The notes beneath the pieces are model-generated. The model was given only the letters and a program-made list of their open reading frames with translations, made no database searches and was not told where the DNA came from. The translations under genes were made by a program, and so were the position numbers. Positions 1 to 7,576 of a stretch of DNA of 64,000 nucleotides are shown piece after piece. Origin of the DNA: Massilia sp. YIM B02763 (lineage in GTDB: Bacteria; Pseudomonadota; Gammaproteobacteria; Burkholderiales; Burkholderiaceae_D); NCBI RefSeq assembly GCF_030412015.1, contig NZ_JASNRD010000014.1, positions 91,962 to 155,961 on the forward strand, in the 5' to 3' direction. Within the stretch, counting starts at the first letter, position 1; every line of letters starts with the position of its first letter.

Positions 1-709
1 GCGCCAGCACGTCCGCCGTGTAGCGGCCCACCGACGCCGGGTCGCTGCGGCCCGTCAGCTTGGCCAGCTCGTCGGCCTTGTCCATGTCCAGCACGCCGAT
101 CGTGCGCATATAGCCCTGCTGCTGTGCGGCGAAGGCGCCAGCCGGGATGCCCGCCAGGCGCTGGCGCATCGTGGCGGCTTGCTGGGTGCGCTGCTGGGGC
201 GGGAAGTCCTCGGTGCCGGGGAAGACGGGCAGGCCGTCGATGCTGACGATGCCGCCCAGCAGCTGCGGCCCGTCTTCGGCGAGCGCGAAGCCGAGGATGC
301 CGCCCAGGCTGTGGCCGATCAGCACGGGCTTGTCCAGGCGCCGCTGGGCGATCAGCTTCTTGACGGCGGCCTGCGCGGCGGCGAACGGTTGGTCGCCGGC
401 GGCCGGGCGGCCGTCGAAGCCCGGCAGCGTCAGCACGTACAGCGTGTAGTCGCCGGCAAAGGCGCGGATCGTGTCCTGCCATACCCAGCTGCCGCTCGCC
501 AGGCCCGGCACGAGGATCAGGGGCCGGCCGCGCGACCCGTGGCGTTCGACCAGCACGCCGTCGACCTCGAAGCGTTCTGCCGGGGCGATCGTGGCTGCGT
601 AGCGGCTCGGCGCGGCAGCGGCCGGTGCCGGTTCGATGGCGCGGACTTCCTGGCCGATGCAGAGGACAACGACCAGCAGGGCGGCGATGCGGGATTTCGT
701 GCACTTCAT
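1..709 (-). CDS. Secreted alpha/beta hydrolase (3' end outside window)
   Basis: Alpha/beta-hydrolase fold enzyme, substrate not identifiable. Translating the minus strand from the ATG at 709 gives an N-terminal signal-like segment (MKCTKSRIAALLVVVLCIG, ending near a VRA/IEP cleavage region), then a strand/turn LILVPGLASGSW typical of the oxyanion region and the nucleophile elbow GHSLGG. The acid and His of the triad should lie beyond position 1, because the frame is still open at the window edge (about 236 codons seen). Its ATG overlaps the stop of the HTH gene upstream in an ATGA junction at 706-709, so it is the third gene of a tight operon with the HTH regulator and the membrane protein. 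Family call is firm; function is not. Confidence 0.85.
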   Translation of the reverse strand, partial: MKCTKSRIAALLVVVLCIGQEVRAIEPAPAAAAPSRYAATIAPAERFEVDGVLVERHGSRGRPLILVPGLASGSWVWQDTIRAFAGDYTLYVLTLPGFDGRPAAGDQPFAAAQAAVKKLIAQRRLDKPVLIGHSLGGILGFALAEDGPQLLGGIVSIDGLPVFPGTEDFPPQQRTQQAATMRQRLAGIPAGAFAAQQQGYMRTIGVLDMDKADELAKLTGRSDPASVGRYTADVLA

Positions 710-906
710 ACGGACTCCTCGGGGAAAAAGATGGTTTCGATCGGCTGGGCGAACAGCCGGGATATCGCGAACGCCAGCGGCAGGCTGGGGTCGTACTTGC
801 CCGTCTCGATGGCGATGACGGTCTGGCGCGACACGTCCAGCAGCTCGGCCAGGTGGGCCTGGCTCCAGCCGCGCGCGCCGCGCAGGTCGCGGATCAGGTT
901 CTTCAT
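706..906 (-). CDS. Small Cro/C1-type HTH transcriptional regulator
   Basis: A 66-residue protein that is essentially one DNA-binding domain. The HTH spans about residues 5-55, with the motif WSQAHLAELLDVSRQTVIAI followed by E-T-G-K-Y-D-P-S-L, as in small XRE regulators that sit next to a membrane protein. It has no sensor domain. Both ends overlap neighbours by 4 nt (ATGA at 903-906 with the membrane-protein gene, ATGA at 706-709 with the hydrolase gene), so the three are probably translated as a coupled unit. It is the obvious candidate to bind the duplicated palindrome at 1328-1385 and repress its own operon; that link is inference. Confidence 0.9.
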   Translation of the reverse strand: MKNLIRDLRGARGWSQAHLAELLDVSRQTVIAIETGKYDPSLPLAFAISRLFAQPIETIFFPEESV

Positions 907-1301
907 GGTTCCGGGCGCCGCTCCACGCGCGCCCTGGCGAGCGAGGCCAGCGCCCAGCTCGCGCCCATCACGATCCAGACGGAGAACATCGACAGGCGCG
1001 GGAAGCCGGCCGTCTCCAGGAAGCCGTAGCTGAACGTGACGGCGCCCGTGATGGCGAACGCGAGGCCCAGGGTCTCGAGCATGCGCAGGCGCTGGTATTC
1101 GTCGATGCGGCGCACGTGGCGGGCGATGGCGCGGATCATCAGGCCGAAACCGGCCATGGGCAGCAGCAGCACGGCCGTGCGCAGCGGACCTTCGGGCAGC
1201 GGGCGGCCGAACGCGATCGACGCGCTCAACAGGACCACGTAGACGGCAAGCGCCGTGAACAGCTCGCGGTGATACGCTTTCGTGACGCGTCGTTCGTGCA
1301 T
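903..1301 (-). CDS. Four-TM membrane protein, first gene of HTH operon
   Basis: A 132-residue integral membrane protein of unknown function with four hydrophobic segments at about residues 13-32, 40-62, 75-98 and 104-124, in two hairpin-like pairs separated by a short basic loop (RHVRRIDEYQRL). The start at 1301 is chosen because a GAGGAG ribosome site lies just upstream on the minus strand; a further upstream ATG in frame has no such site. Membrane proteins of this type are commonly paired with a small XRE regulator, which suggests a membrane-linked response module, but no signal can be named from sequence. Confidence 0.85.
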   Translation of the reverse strand: MHERRVTKAYHRELFTALAVYVVLLSASIAFGRPLPEGPLRTAVLLLPMAGFGLMIRAIARHVRRIDEYQRLRMLETLGLAFAITGAVTFSYGFLETAGFPRLSMFSVWIVMGASWALASLARARVERRPEP

Positions 1302-1327
1302 GGGAGACTCCTCGTCGTGGCGGTGAA

Positions 1328-1385
1328 TGTAAAGGATGCTTGACATCGTAGGCCGATGCCTCCCAGATGTCAAGCTCCCTTTACA
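1328..1385 (-). promoter_or_regulatory. Promoter with duplicated palindromic operator
   Basis: Two near-identical 18-bp sites of form TGTAAAG-N4-CTTGACA face each other: 1328-1345 on the plus strand and 1368-1385 on the minus strand. Each is itself an imperfect palindrome. The extended 20-bp arms agree at 18 positions and the site centres are 40 bp apart. On the minus strand the inner half of the right site supplies a perfect -35 TTGACA (1368-1373), followed after 17 bp by TACGAT (1345-1350), so both sites overlap the promoter of the membrane protein-HTH-hydrolase operon. The likely ligand is the small HTH protein encoded at 706-906. Confidence 0.7.
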
Positions 1386-1448
1386 TCGACCGGCGCGCCG
1401 GCATTCGACTACAATGCACGCCTTTCCTCGCACACGCCGCTTCCTGCC

Positions 1449-2708
1449 ATGATCCAGACTCCCGACCCTTCGCGCCGCGCCATCGTCGTCGGCGGCGGCC
1501 CCGCCGGCCTGATGGCGGCCGAGGTGCTGGCCGCGGGCGGCGCATCCGTCGACGTGTACGACGCCATGCCGTCGGTCGGGCGCAAATTCCTCCTGGCGGG
1601 CAAGGGCGGCATGAACATCACCCACTCGGAACCGCTGGACGCGTTCGCGGGCCGCTACGGCAGCCGCCGCGCCGACGTCGCGCCGTGGCTGGACGGCTTT
1701 GCGCCGGACGCCGTGCGCGCCTGGATCCACGACCTGGGTGTCGATACCTTCGTCGGCACGTCCGGCCGCGTCTTCCCCACCGACATGAAAGCCGCGCCGC
1801 TGCTGCGCGCCTGGCTGCACCGGCTGCGCGAGGGGGGCGTGCGCTTCCACATGCGGCACCGCTGGCTGGGGTGGGACGGTAGTCCGGCCGCCGGCGCGCT
1901 GCGCTTCGCCACGCCCGAGGGGGAGCGCGTCGAGCGGGCCGATGCCGTCGTGCTGGCGCTGGGCGGCGCCAGCTGGGCGCGGCTCGGCTCGGACGGCGCC
2001 TGGGTGCCGCTGCTGCGGCAGGCGGGCGTGGACGTCGCGCCGCTCGTTCCCGCCAACTGCGGCTTCGACGCCGACTGGAGCGCGCATTTCGCAGAGCGCC
2101 ATGCGGGCGCCCCGCTGACCACCGTGGCGCTGGCGCTGGACGACGTCGATGGTGTCCCGCTGGCGCGCAAGGGCCAGTTCGTCGTCACGGCGACGGGCAT
2201 CGAGGGCAGCCTCGTGTACGCCTTGTCGGCGCCCATCCGCGAACGCATCGCACGCGATGGCCAGGCCACGGTGTTCGTCGACTTGCTGCCGGACCACGAC
2301 GCCGCGCGCGTGCTGGACGAGGTGGCGCGGCCGCGCGGCACGCGCTCGATGTCCAGCCACCTGCAGAGCCGCCTCGGCATCAAGGGCGTGAAATCGGGCT
2401 TGCTGCACGAGTGCCTGTCGAAGGAAGCCTACGCCGACCCGGCGCGGCTGGCGCGGGCGATCAAGGCGCTGCCGCTGGTCGTCAAGCGGCCGCGCCCCAT
2501 CGACGAGGCGATCAGCAGCGCCGGCGGCGTGCGCTTCGCGGACCTGGACGCCGGCGGCATGCTGCGCGCCGTCCCCGGCACCTTCGCCGCCGGCGAGATG
2601 GTGGATTGGGAAGCGCCGACGGGCGGCTATCTGCTGACGGCCTGCTTCGGCAGCGGCCGCGCGGCGGGCCGCGGCGCGCTGGCCTGGCTGGAGCGCACGC
2701 GCCCCTGA
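1449..2708 (+). CDS. BaiN/HI0933-family FAD-dependent oxidoreductase
   Basis: A 419-residue flavoprotein of the BaiN/HI0933 family (TIGR03862-like, PP_4765 type). The N-terminal Rossmann motif VVGGGPAGLMAAE begins about residue 12 and is followed by the family signature GRKFLLAGKGGMNITHSE near residue 46. The C-terminus has the FAD-contacting AGGMLRAVPGTFAAGEMVDW and GGYLLTACFGSG stretches. The family reaction is poorly defined; some homologues are linked to bile-acid or flavin-dependent reduction. The ATG at 1449 is favoured over the one at 1356 because family members start only about ten residues before the Rossmann strand. The gene diverges from the HTH operon, so its promoter may share the operator region at 1328-1385. 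Confidence 0.88.
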   Translation: MIQTPDPSRRAIVVGGGPAGLMAAEVLAAGGASVDVYDAMPSVGRKFLLAGKGGMNITHSEPLDAFAGRYGSRRADVAPWLDGFAPDAVRAWIHDLGVDTFVGTSGRVFPTDMKAAPLLRAWLHRLREGGVRFHMRHRWLGWDGSPAAGALRFATPEGERVERADAVVLALGGASWARLGSDGAWVPLLRQAGVDVAPLVPANCGFDADWSAHFAERHAGAPLTTVALALDDVDGVPLARKGQFVVTATGIEGSLVYALSAPIRERIARDGQATVFVDLLPDHDAARVLDEVARPRGTRSMSSHLQSRLGIKGVKSGLLHECLSKEAYADPARLARAIKALPLVVKRPRPIDEAISSAGGVRFADLDAGGMLRAVPGTFAAGEMVDWEAPTGGYLLTACFGSGRAAGRGALAWLERTRP

Positions 2709-2754
2709 GGTCGATCATGTTAGGATGGCAATGTTTCGTCACGACCGTCATTCC

Positions 2755-3330
2755 ATGAACAAGACCTTGTCCTGCATCCTTGCCGCACTGGCGGCACTGG
2801 CCGCGCATGCCGCCTCGGCTGCCTCGGCCGCCGAACCCTCGTGCGCCCGGCAGCTGGGCGCGAAGCCCGCGGCCCTGCTCGTGGCCCAGTGCACCCGCGT
2901 GTCGCCCGCCACCCATCCGCCCTGCAACGTCGCCAACAGCTGCGCCATGGTCGTGGGCGAGATCGAGCGCAGCTGCAACCTGCTCGAGGGCGAATCGTAT
3001 GCGCCGAAGTTCTGCAAGGTGGCCGACATGCGCAAGGGCACGGCGCGCGCGACGGGCGTGCTGATGCCGTCCGACAGCGGCGACTACCCGCACCTGCGCG
3101 TGATGACGGACCAGGGTGTCCAGATGGGCGGTTTTTGCGTGGGCGACAAGGGCTGCGCCGCCTGGTTCGTGGATGGCAAGGAGGGCGAGGCGCCGCTGGC
3201 GCTCGACCCGAAGCTGCGCGGCCGCCGCGTGGAAGTGGAATTCGTCACCGAGCCGAATCGCGGCCGGATCGAGAGCGACGAGGAGAACGCCATCCTCACG
3301 TTCGTCAAGCGGGCGGCCTTGCTCAAGTAG
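2755..3330 (+). CDS. Secreted Cys-rich protein of unknown function
   Basis: A 191-residue exported protein I cannot assign to a family. It starts with a clean Sec signal (MNKTLSCILAALAALAAHAA, cleavage expected near ASA/AEP). The mature part holds about nine cysteines, several in closely spaced pairs (PPCNVANSC, FCVGDKGC), which suggests disulfide-stabilised folding in the periplasm. The C-terminal third is strand-rich (VEVEFVTEPNRGRIE) and could be a small beta domain. Start at 2755 rather than 2725 places the lysine directly before the hydrophobic core. It is 46 bp downstream of the flavoprotein and may be cotranscribed. A distinct secreted family is likely. Confidence 0.75.
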   Translation: MNKTLSCILAALAALAAHAASAASAAEPSCARQLGAKPAALLVAQCTRVSPATHPPCNVANSCAMVVGEIERSCNLLEGESYAPKFCKVADMRKGTARATGVLMPSDSGDYPHLRVMTDQGVQMGGFCVGDKGCAAWFVDGKEGEAPLALDPKLRGRRVEVEFVTEPNRGRIESDEENAILTFVKRAALLK

Positions 3331-3333
3331 GCG

Positions 3334-4143
3334 TCAATCCTTGAACACGACGCTGCCGCTGCCGTGGCGCGTCACGCTGCGCTCGTCCGGATTGCCGTAG
3401 ACGACGGCGTCGCCGCTGCCCGTGAGCGACACGTTGACGGCGCGGCTGGCGTACACGGCGCTGTCGCCGGAACCCTCCTGCACGAGCGCGGCCTCCTCGG
3501 CGCGCAGGTGGCGCGCATCGATATCGCCCGAACCGCGCAAGGTGGCCGCGAGCGAGCGGCTGGAACCGACGAGGGTCAGCCGTCCCGAGCCCTCGACGTC
3601 GCCCGTCACCGTGTCGCTACTGCCGCCCGTGACCTCGAGGTCGCCGCTGCCGTGCACATTGGCCGCGATGTCGCGGTAGCGGCCGTTGAAGCGCACGGTG
3701 CCCGAGCCGCCCAGCGTGATGACGATGCGCTCGCCGCCGAAGCCGCTGACGGCATGCTCGCCGCTGCCGTTGACGGCCAGGTTGTCCAGCGTCGGCAGCG
3801 TGACGGCGACCTCGATCGGCTGGCGGTGGCGCAACAGGATGCCGCGCGGGCCGATGCGCAGCGTATCGCCGTCGAGCGCCGTGTCGATGTTCGCCAGCAG
3901 GCGCTGCTCGCCCCGCACTTCCAGGCTGGGGACGGGGCCCTGGCGCAGCGTCAGGTTGACGGGGCCGCTGACCTCGACGCTGGTCGCCGCCCGCGCGAGC
4001 GTGCGCTTGTCGGTGGCGACGAGGCGGCTTCCCGGGCTGGACGGGCCGTTGCCGCCGTGGGCGCGCAGCATGCTGTACGAGACGCCGATCAGGACGAAGG
4101 CCAGCAGCAGCAGGGCGAAGCCGATTTTCAGGAGTGCGCGCAT
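3334..4143 (-). CDS. GIN-domain (DUF2807) putative adhesin-like protein
   Basis: A 269-residue protein with an N-terminal membrane anchor or signal (residues 5-25) and a head GIN/DUF2807 beta-helix. The hallmark is the regularly spaced GSG turns: VNGSGEHAV, LGGSGTVRF, VHGSGDLEV, VEGSGRLTL, LRGSGDIDA, QEGSGDSAV, LTGSGDAVV and a final RHGSGSVVF. The fold is a right-handed stack of short strands on the periplasmic or outer surface; no enzymatic role is expected. It lies 9 bp downstream of the DUF1700 gene, a pairing seen in many genomes where the two are thought to act in envelope stress or surface sensing. Its 3' end converges with the secreted-protein gene, separated by 3 bp. Confidence 0.85.
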   Translation of the reverse strand: MRALLKIGFALLLLAFVLIGVSYSMLRAHGGNGPSSPGSRLVATDKRTLARAATSVEVSGPVNLTLRQGPVPSLEVRGEQRLLANIDTALDGDTLRIGPRGILLRHRQPIEVAVTLPTLDNLAVNGSGEHAVSGFGGERIVITLGGSGTVRFNGRYRDIAANVHGSGDLEVTGGSSDTVTGDVEGSGRLTLVGSSRSLAATLRGSGDIDARHLRAEEAALVQEGSGDSAVYASRAVNVSLTGSGDAVVYGNPDERSVTRHGSGSVVFKD

Positions 4144-4152
4144 CGCCGCCTT

Positions 4153-4941
4153 TCAGCTGCCCTTGAGCAGGGACCGGTTCATCTGCAGGTAGCGCTTGAA
4201 GCCCACCCATGTATAGCGCGTGACGACGAGCGAGGCCAGCAGCAGCGCGATCCCGCCCAGCACCATGCCGCCGCCCAGCAGGGTCTGCGTGGTGCGCGAT
4301 TCCGCGTCCATGTCCGTGCTGATGCGCAGCGTGCTGTCGGCCACCGCCTCGGCGCCGCGCAGCACGCGCGAGCGCCGCGAGGCGGAGGCGGCGTCGGTCT
4401 CGCTGCCATCGCCGTCGTCGCCGGCCGGCTCGGCGCGTTCCTGGCGCACGTGGATGCCCTGGTCGCCGATGGTGATCAGCATCTGGCGCTCGCCGCGGTC
4501 CTCGTCGATCGTGACGAAGCGGCTCGGCCAGTCGAGCACCAGCTCGTTGGTGCCGGCCAGGCCGCTGGCGGTGGTGGCGATGCCCGCCAGGTAGAACGCG
4601 AGCGCGCTCACGTACAGGGCGCACAGCAGCGAGGCGTAGACCATCGCCGGCACGAGCATGAACAGGTTGAAGATGGCCAGGCCGAACGCGGACACGACCA
4701 TGCGCGCCGCCCCGGCCGGGCTTTTCCGGACCGACAGGCTCGCCATGTGGGCGCTGGCGCGCAGCGTCATCGCGATCTTCTTCGGCTCGTCCAGCTCGCC
4801 CGCCACGTCCTGCTCGCTGCGGCCGGCGGCGACGCCGTCGACGAAGCGCTGTTCGTAGTAGGCGAGCGTCCTGGCCTGCACGTCCGGCTGCAGGCCCATC
4901 ATGGCCCGCTTGAGCGCGTCGAGATATTCCAGCTTGCCCAT
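4153..4941 (-). CDS. DUF1700 / HAAS-domain membrane protein
   Basis: A 262-residue membrane protein. The first 65 residues form the HAAS helical domain (MGKLEYLDALKRAM, then a Y-Y-E-Q-R-F motif and a GELDEPKKIA turn), which in this family is cytoplasmic and mediates signalling. Two closely packed hydrophobic segments follow (about residues 80-125), then an extracytoplasmic region of about 100 residues and a last TM at about 225-245 with a basic tail. In Firmicutes such genes sit behind a PadR repressor; no PadR gene is visible here. The downstream gene encodes the GIN protein, so the two probably form an operon with the 50-aa peptide upstream. Confidence 0.8.
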   Translation of the reverse strand: MGKLEYLDALKRAMMGLQPDVQARTLAYYEQRFVDGVAAGRSEQDVAGELDEPKKIAMTLRASAHMASLSVRKSPAGAARMVVSAFGLAIFNLFMLVPAMVYASLLCALYVSALAFYLAGIATTASGLAGTNELVLDWPSRFVTIDEDRGERQMLITIGDQGIHVRQERAEPAGDDGDGSETDAASASRRSRVLRGAEAVADSTLRISTDMDAESRTTQTLLGGGMVLGGIALLLASLVVTRYTWVGFKRYLQMNRSLLKGS

Positions 4942-4963
4942 GCGTTATCCTCCGGCCCCGGCG

Positions 4964-5116
4964 TCAGTGGTGGCCGATGACCGGCATGGCGTAGAAGGCC
5001 GGGTCCGGGGCCGCGCCGGCGCCGACCAGGCCCGGATGGACGAGCGCGACGGTCGCCAGGGCGACGACGGCCAGGAGGGCCAGGGTACGCAAGCCGAGTA
5101 CGAGGTTCATGTGCAT
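4964..5116 (-). CDS. Small single-TM peptide (hypothetical)
   Basis: A possible 50-residue protein starting MHMNLVLGLRTLALLAVVAL and ending in A-F-Y-A-M-P-V-I-G-H-H. It has one strongly hydrophobic segment (residues 5-28) that could be a signal or membrane anchor. It sits 22 bp upstream of the DUF1700 gene on the same strand and would be the first gene of that operon. The ribosome site is weak, and a second ATG at 5110 would serve equally well. Length, orientation and hydrophobicity support a real gene, but no family is recognised and it could be a chance frame. Confidence 0.4.
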   Translation of the reverse strand: MHMNLVLGLRTLALLAVVALATVALVHPGLVGAGAAPDPAFYAMPVIGHH

Positions 5117-5254
5117 GTCCGCCAACATTCTTGTCGATGCTCCCACTCTACGCAGCGGCGCCCGGGCAGGCCAGCGCGGTGCGACGGACTGCCGTTTTTG
5201 CGGGATAGTCCGCACGGGGCTGCGACAGCCGGATGGCAGGAATCGGGACCCGGC

Positions 5255-6667
5255 TCACGGCGCGCGCCCCTTCAGCAGCGCCTGCGCGGCCTGCACGCCG
5301 CTGCGCACGGCCGCTTCCAGCGTGGCCGGATAGTCGCTGGCCGTGTAGTCGCCGGCCAGGAACAGCCCGGGCAGGGCCGTCGCGTTCGCGGGGCGGGCGA
5401 GGCCGGGGGCGCAGGCGAAGGTGGCGCGCTTTTCCGTGATGACCTGGCTCCAGCGCGACGCCGCCAGGCCCGGCATGGCGAAGGCGTCCGCCAGCTGCGC
5501 CGCCACGGCGCGCGCAAGCGCCTCCTGCGGCTGGGCCGCGGCATCGCCGGCGGCGCTGACGACGACGGCCAGCAGGCCGTCCTGGCCGTCTTTGCCACCT
5601 TCGTCGTCGGCGTCGAGCTGGCCGCGGTCGAACGCGAACTGGCCCCACAGGCCCCGCTCGGGGGCATCGAGCAAGGCGCAGAACGGCAGCGGCAGGCGGG
5701 TGCCCGGATCGTACTGCAGGTAGACGGTGGAAATCGGCTCGTAGGCGAAGGCGTCGAGCTGCGCGCAGGTCTGTTCCAGCCCCGGCAGCGCGCGCAGCAG
5801 GCTGGCGGCCTGCCAGGGCGGCGCGGCGACGACGAGCGCATCGTGGACCAGGCAGCCGGCATCGTTGCCCACGCGCCAGCGCGTGCCGTCCTGCGCGATG
5901 CTGCCCACCCGGGTACCCGTCAACACGCGGGCGCCGCGGCCTTCCAGCCAGCCGCGCGCGGCGTCGGGAAACAGCGCGTCGAGCAGCACGCGCGGGAGCA
6001 GCATGTCGGAAGCGGCGCGCTTGGCGCCCAGGCTGTCGCGCAGCACGGCCAGGAAGACCCGGGCCGAGGCGCGCTCGGGCGGGGTGTTCAACGCGGCGAT
6101 GCACAGCGGCGCCCACAGCAGGCGCTGCAGGCGCGGGGTCTGGTCGAAGCGCTCGAGCAGCTCCGTGACGCTGCAGTCGGCGTGCAGCTGCCAGCCCATC
6201 CAGCGCGCGCTCGTCGAAAAACGCGCGAGCGCCAGCTTGTCCTCGCGCGCGAGACCCTTGGCGCGCAGCAGTGCCGCCAGCACGTGCAGCGGCGCCGGCA
6301 GGCGCGGGGCCACGAAATCCATCAGCCCCGAGGCGGGCGGATAGCGCATCTGCAGCGGCAGGCGCAGGAAGGCGGCGCGCGGGTCGACGCCGACGCGGCG
6401 CAGCAGCTTCAGGCTGTCCTTGTAGGCGCCCAGCAGGATGTGCTGGCCGTTGTCCAGCCGCCGTTCTCCGGTCGGGCCCTTGACCTCGACGGCGCGCGCG
6501 CGGCCGCCCAGCGTGCGCGCCGCTTCGTACAGCGTGACGCGGCAGCCGGCGGCGGCCAGCTCGACGGCGGCGGCACAACCGGCCCAGCCGCCGCCGACCA
6601 CCGCCACGTCGGCGCCGTCAGCCGCGCAGTCAGCCTCGCTGTCAGCCTCGCTGTCAGCCTTTAACAT
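5255..6667 (-). CDS. hpnE: Hydroxysqualene dehydroxylase HpnE
   Basis: FAD-dependent amine-oxidase-fold enzyme that reduces hydroxysqualene to squalene, the last step of the HpnCDE route from farnesyl diphosphate. The 470-residue protein has the dinucleotide motif VVGGGWAGCAAAVELAAAG at about residues 22-40 and the second FAD contact GLFLAGDYTASDYPATLEAA near the C-terminus. The first 20 residues contain a small tandem duplication (D-S-E-A-D-S-E-A-D), encoded by a direct 12-bp repeat at about 6630-6657, before the conserved fold begins. The gene overlaps the 3' end of hpnD by 14 bp, so translation is coupled. It closes the hpnC-hpnD-hpnE cluster. Confidence 0.93.
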   Translation of the reverse strand: MLKADSEADSEADCAADGADVAVVGGGWAGCAAAVELAAAGCRVTLYEAARTLGGRARAVEVKGPTGERRLDNGQHILLGAYKDSLKLLRRVGVDPRAAFLRLPLQMRYPPASGLMDFVAPRLPAPLHVLAALLRAKGLAREDKLALARFSTSARWMGWQLHADCSVTELLERFDQTPRLQRLLWAPLCIAALNTPPERASARVFLAVLRDSLGAKRAASDMLLPRVLLDALFPDAARGWLEGRGARVLTGTRVGSIAQDGTRWRVGNDAGCLVHDALVVAAPPWQAASLLRALPGLEQTCAQLDAFAYEPISTVYLQYDPGTRLPLPFCALLDAPERGLWGQFAFDRGQLDADDEGGKDGQDGLLAVVVSAAGDAAAQPQEALARAVAAQLADAFAMPGLAASRWSQVITEKRATFACAPGLARPANATALPGLFLAGDYTASDYPATLEAAVRSGVQAAQALLKGRAP

Positions 6668-7499
6668 ACGTCTTCCACGCCAGCCACAGCTTGCGCAGCG
6701 GCGTCAGCGAAATCTTCTGGTTCAGCACGTGGTAGCCGTCGCGCGCGATCTCGTCGAGCAGCGTGCGGTAGATCGCGGCCATCATCAGGCCGGGACGCTG
6801 GGCGCGCCGGTCGGCCTTGGGCAGCAGGGCGAAGGCCTCGTCGTAGATGCCCTGGGCGCGCTCGGTCTGGAACTTCATGAGCGCCTCGAACTTCTCGCTG
6901 TGGCGCGCGTTGAGGATGTCGGCCGCCGTCACGCCGAACTGCTGCAGCTCGTTGACGGGCAGGTAGATGCGGCCCTTGCGCGCGTCCTCGCCCACGTCGC
7001 GGATGATGTTGGTGAGCTGGAACGCCAGTCCCAGCTTCTCGGCGTACTCGAGGGTCCGGGGATCGGTCACGCCGAAGATGCTGGCCGACAGGATGCCGAC
7101 GACGCCGGCCACGTGCCAGCAGTACTTGCGCAGGCCGGCGTAATCGAGGTAGCGCGACTGGTCCAGGTCCATCTCCATGCCGTCGATGATCGCCAGCAGG
7201 TGCGCTTCCTTCAGGTCGTACACGGCCAGGTGGGGCTGCAACGCGAGCATCACGGGGTGCGTGGGCGGGTTGCCGTCGCCGTGGCCGTACATGCTCGACA
7301 CTTCCTTGCGCCACCAGGCCAGCTTGATGCGGGCGACGGAGCCGTCGCTGGTCTCGTCCACGGTGTCGTCGACTTCCCGGCAGAACGCGTACAGCGCCGT
7401 GATCGCGCGCCGGCGTTCCGGCGGCAGGAACAGGAAGCTGTAGTAGAAGCTGGAGCCGCTCTGGACGGTCTTTTGTTGGCAGTATTCGTCGGGGGACAT
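6654..7499 (-). CDS. hpnD: Presqualene diphosphate synthase HpnD
   Basis: Condenses two farnesyl diphosphates to presqualene diphosphate. The 281-residue protein shows the isoprenyl-synthase aspartate motifs REVDDTVDE (about residue 41) and RDVGEDARKGRIYLP (about residue 167), the QLTNIIRD signature, and SFYYSFLFLPPERR at the N-terminus. The ATG at 7499 fits the usual family start (MSPDEYCQQK, with the S-G-S-S-F-Y-Y-S motif at residue 14). It lies 77 bp downstream of hpnC on the same strand and overlaps hpnE. The product feeds hopanoid synthesis if a squalene-hopene cyclase exists elsewhere; none is in this window. Confidence 0.95.
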   Translation of the reverse strand: MSPDEYCQQKTVQSGSSFYYSFLFLPPERRRAITALYAFCREVDDTVDETSDGSVARIKLAWWRKEVSSMYGHGDGNPPTHPVMLALQPHLAVYDLKEAHLLAIIDGMEMDLDQSRYLDYAGLRKYCWHVAGVVGILSASIFGVTDPRTLEYAEKLGLAFQLTNIIRDVGEDARKGRIYLPVNELQQFGVTAADILNARHSEKFEALMKFQTERAQGIYDEAFALLPKADRRAQRPGLMMAAIYRTLLDEIARDGYHVLNQKISLTPLRKLWLAWKTYVKG

Positions 7500-7576
7500 A
7501 ATCAAATTCGGGTCATGCGGCGCGGGGCCGCGCGGTGAGTCCGCTATCTTATCCGATGGTGCGCAATTCCGGTCCA

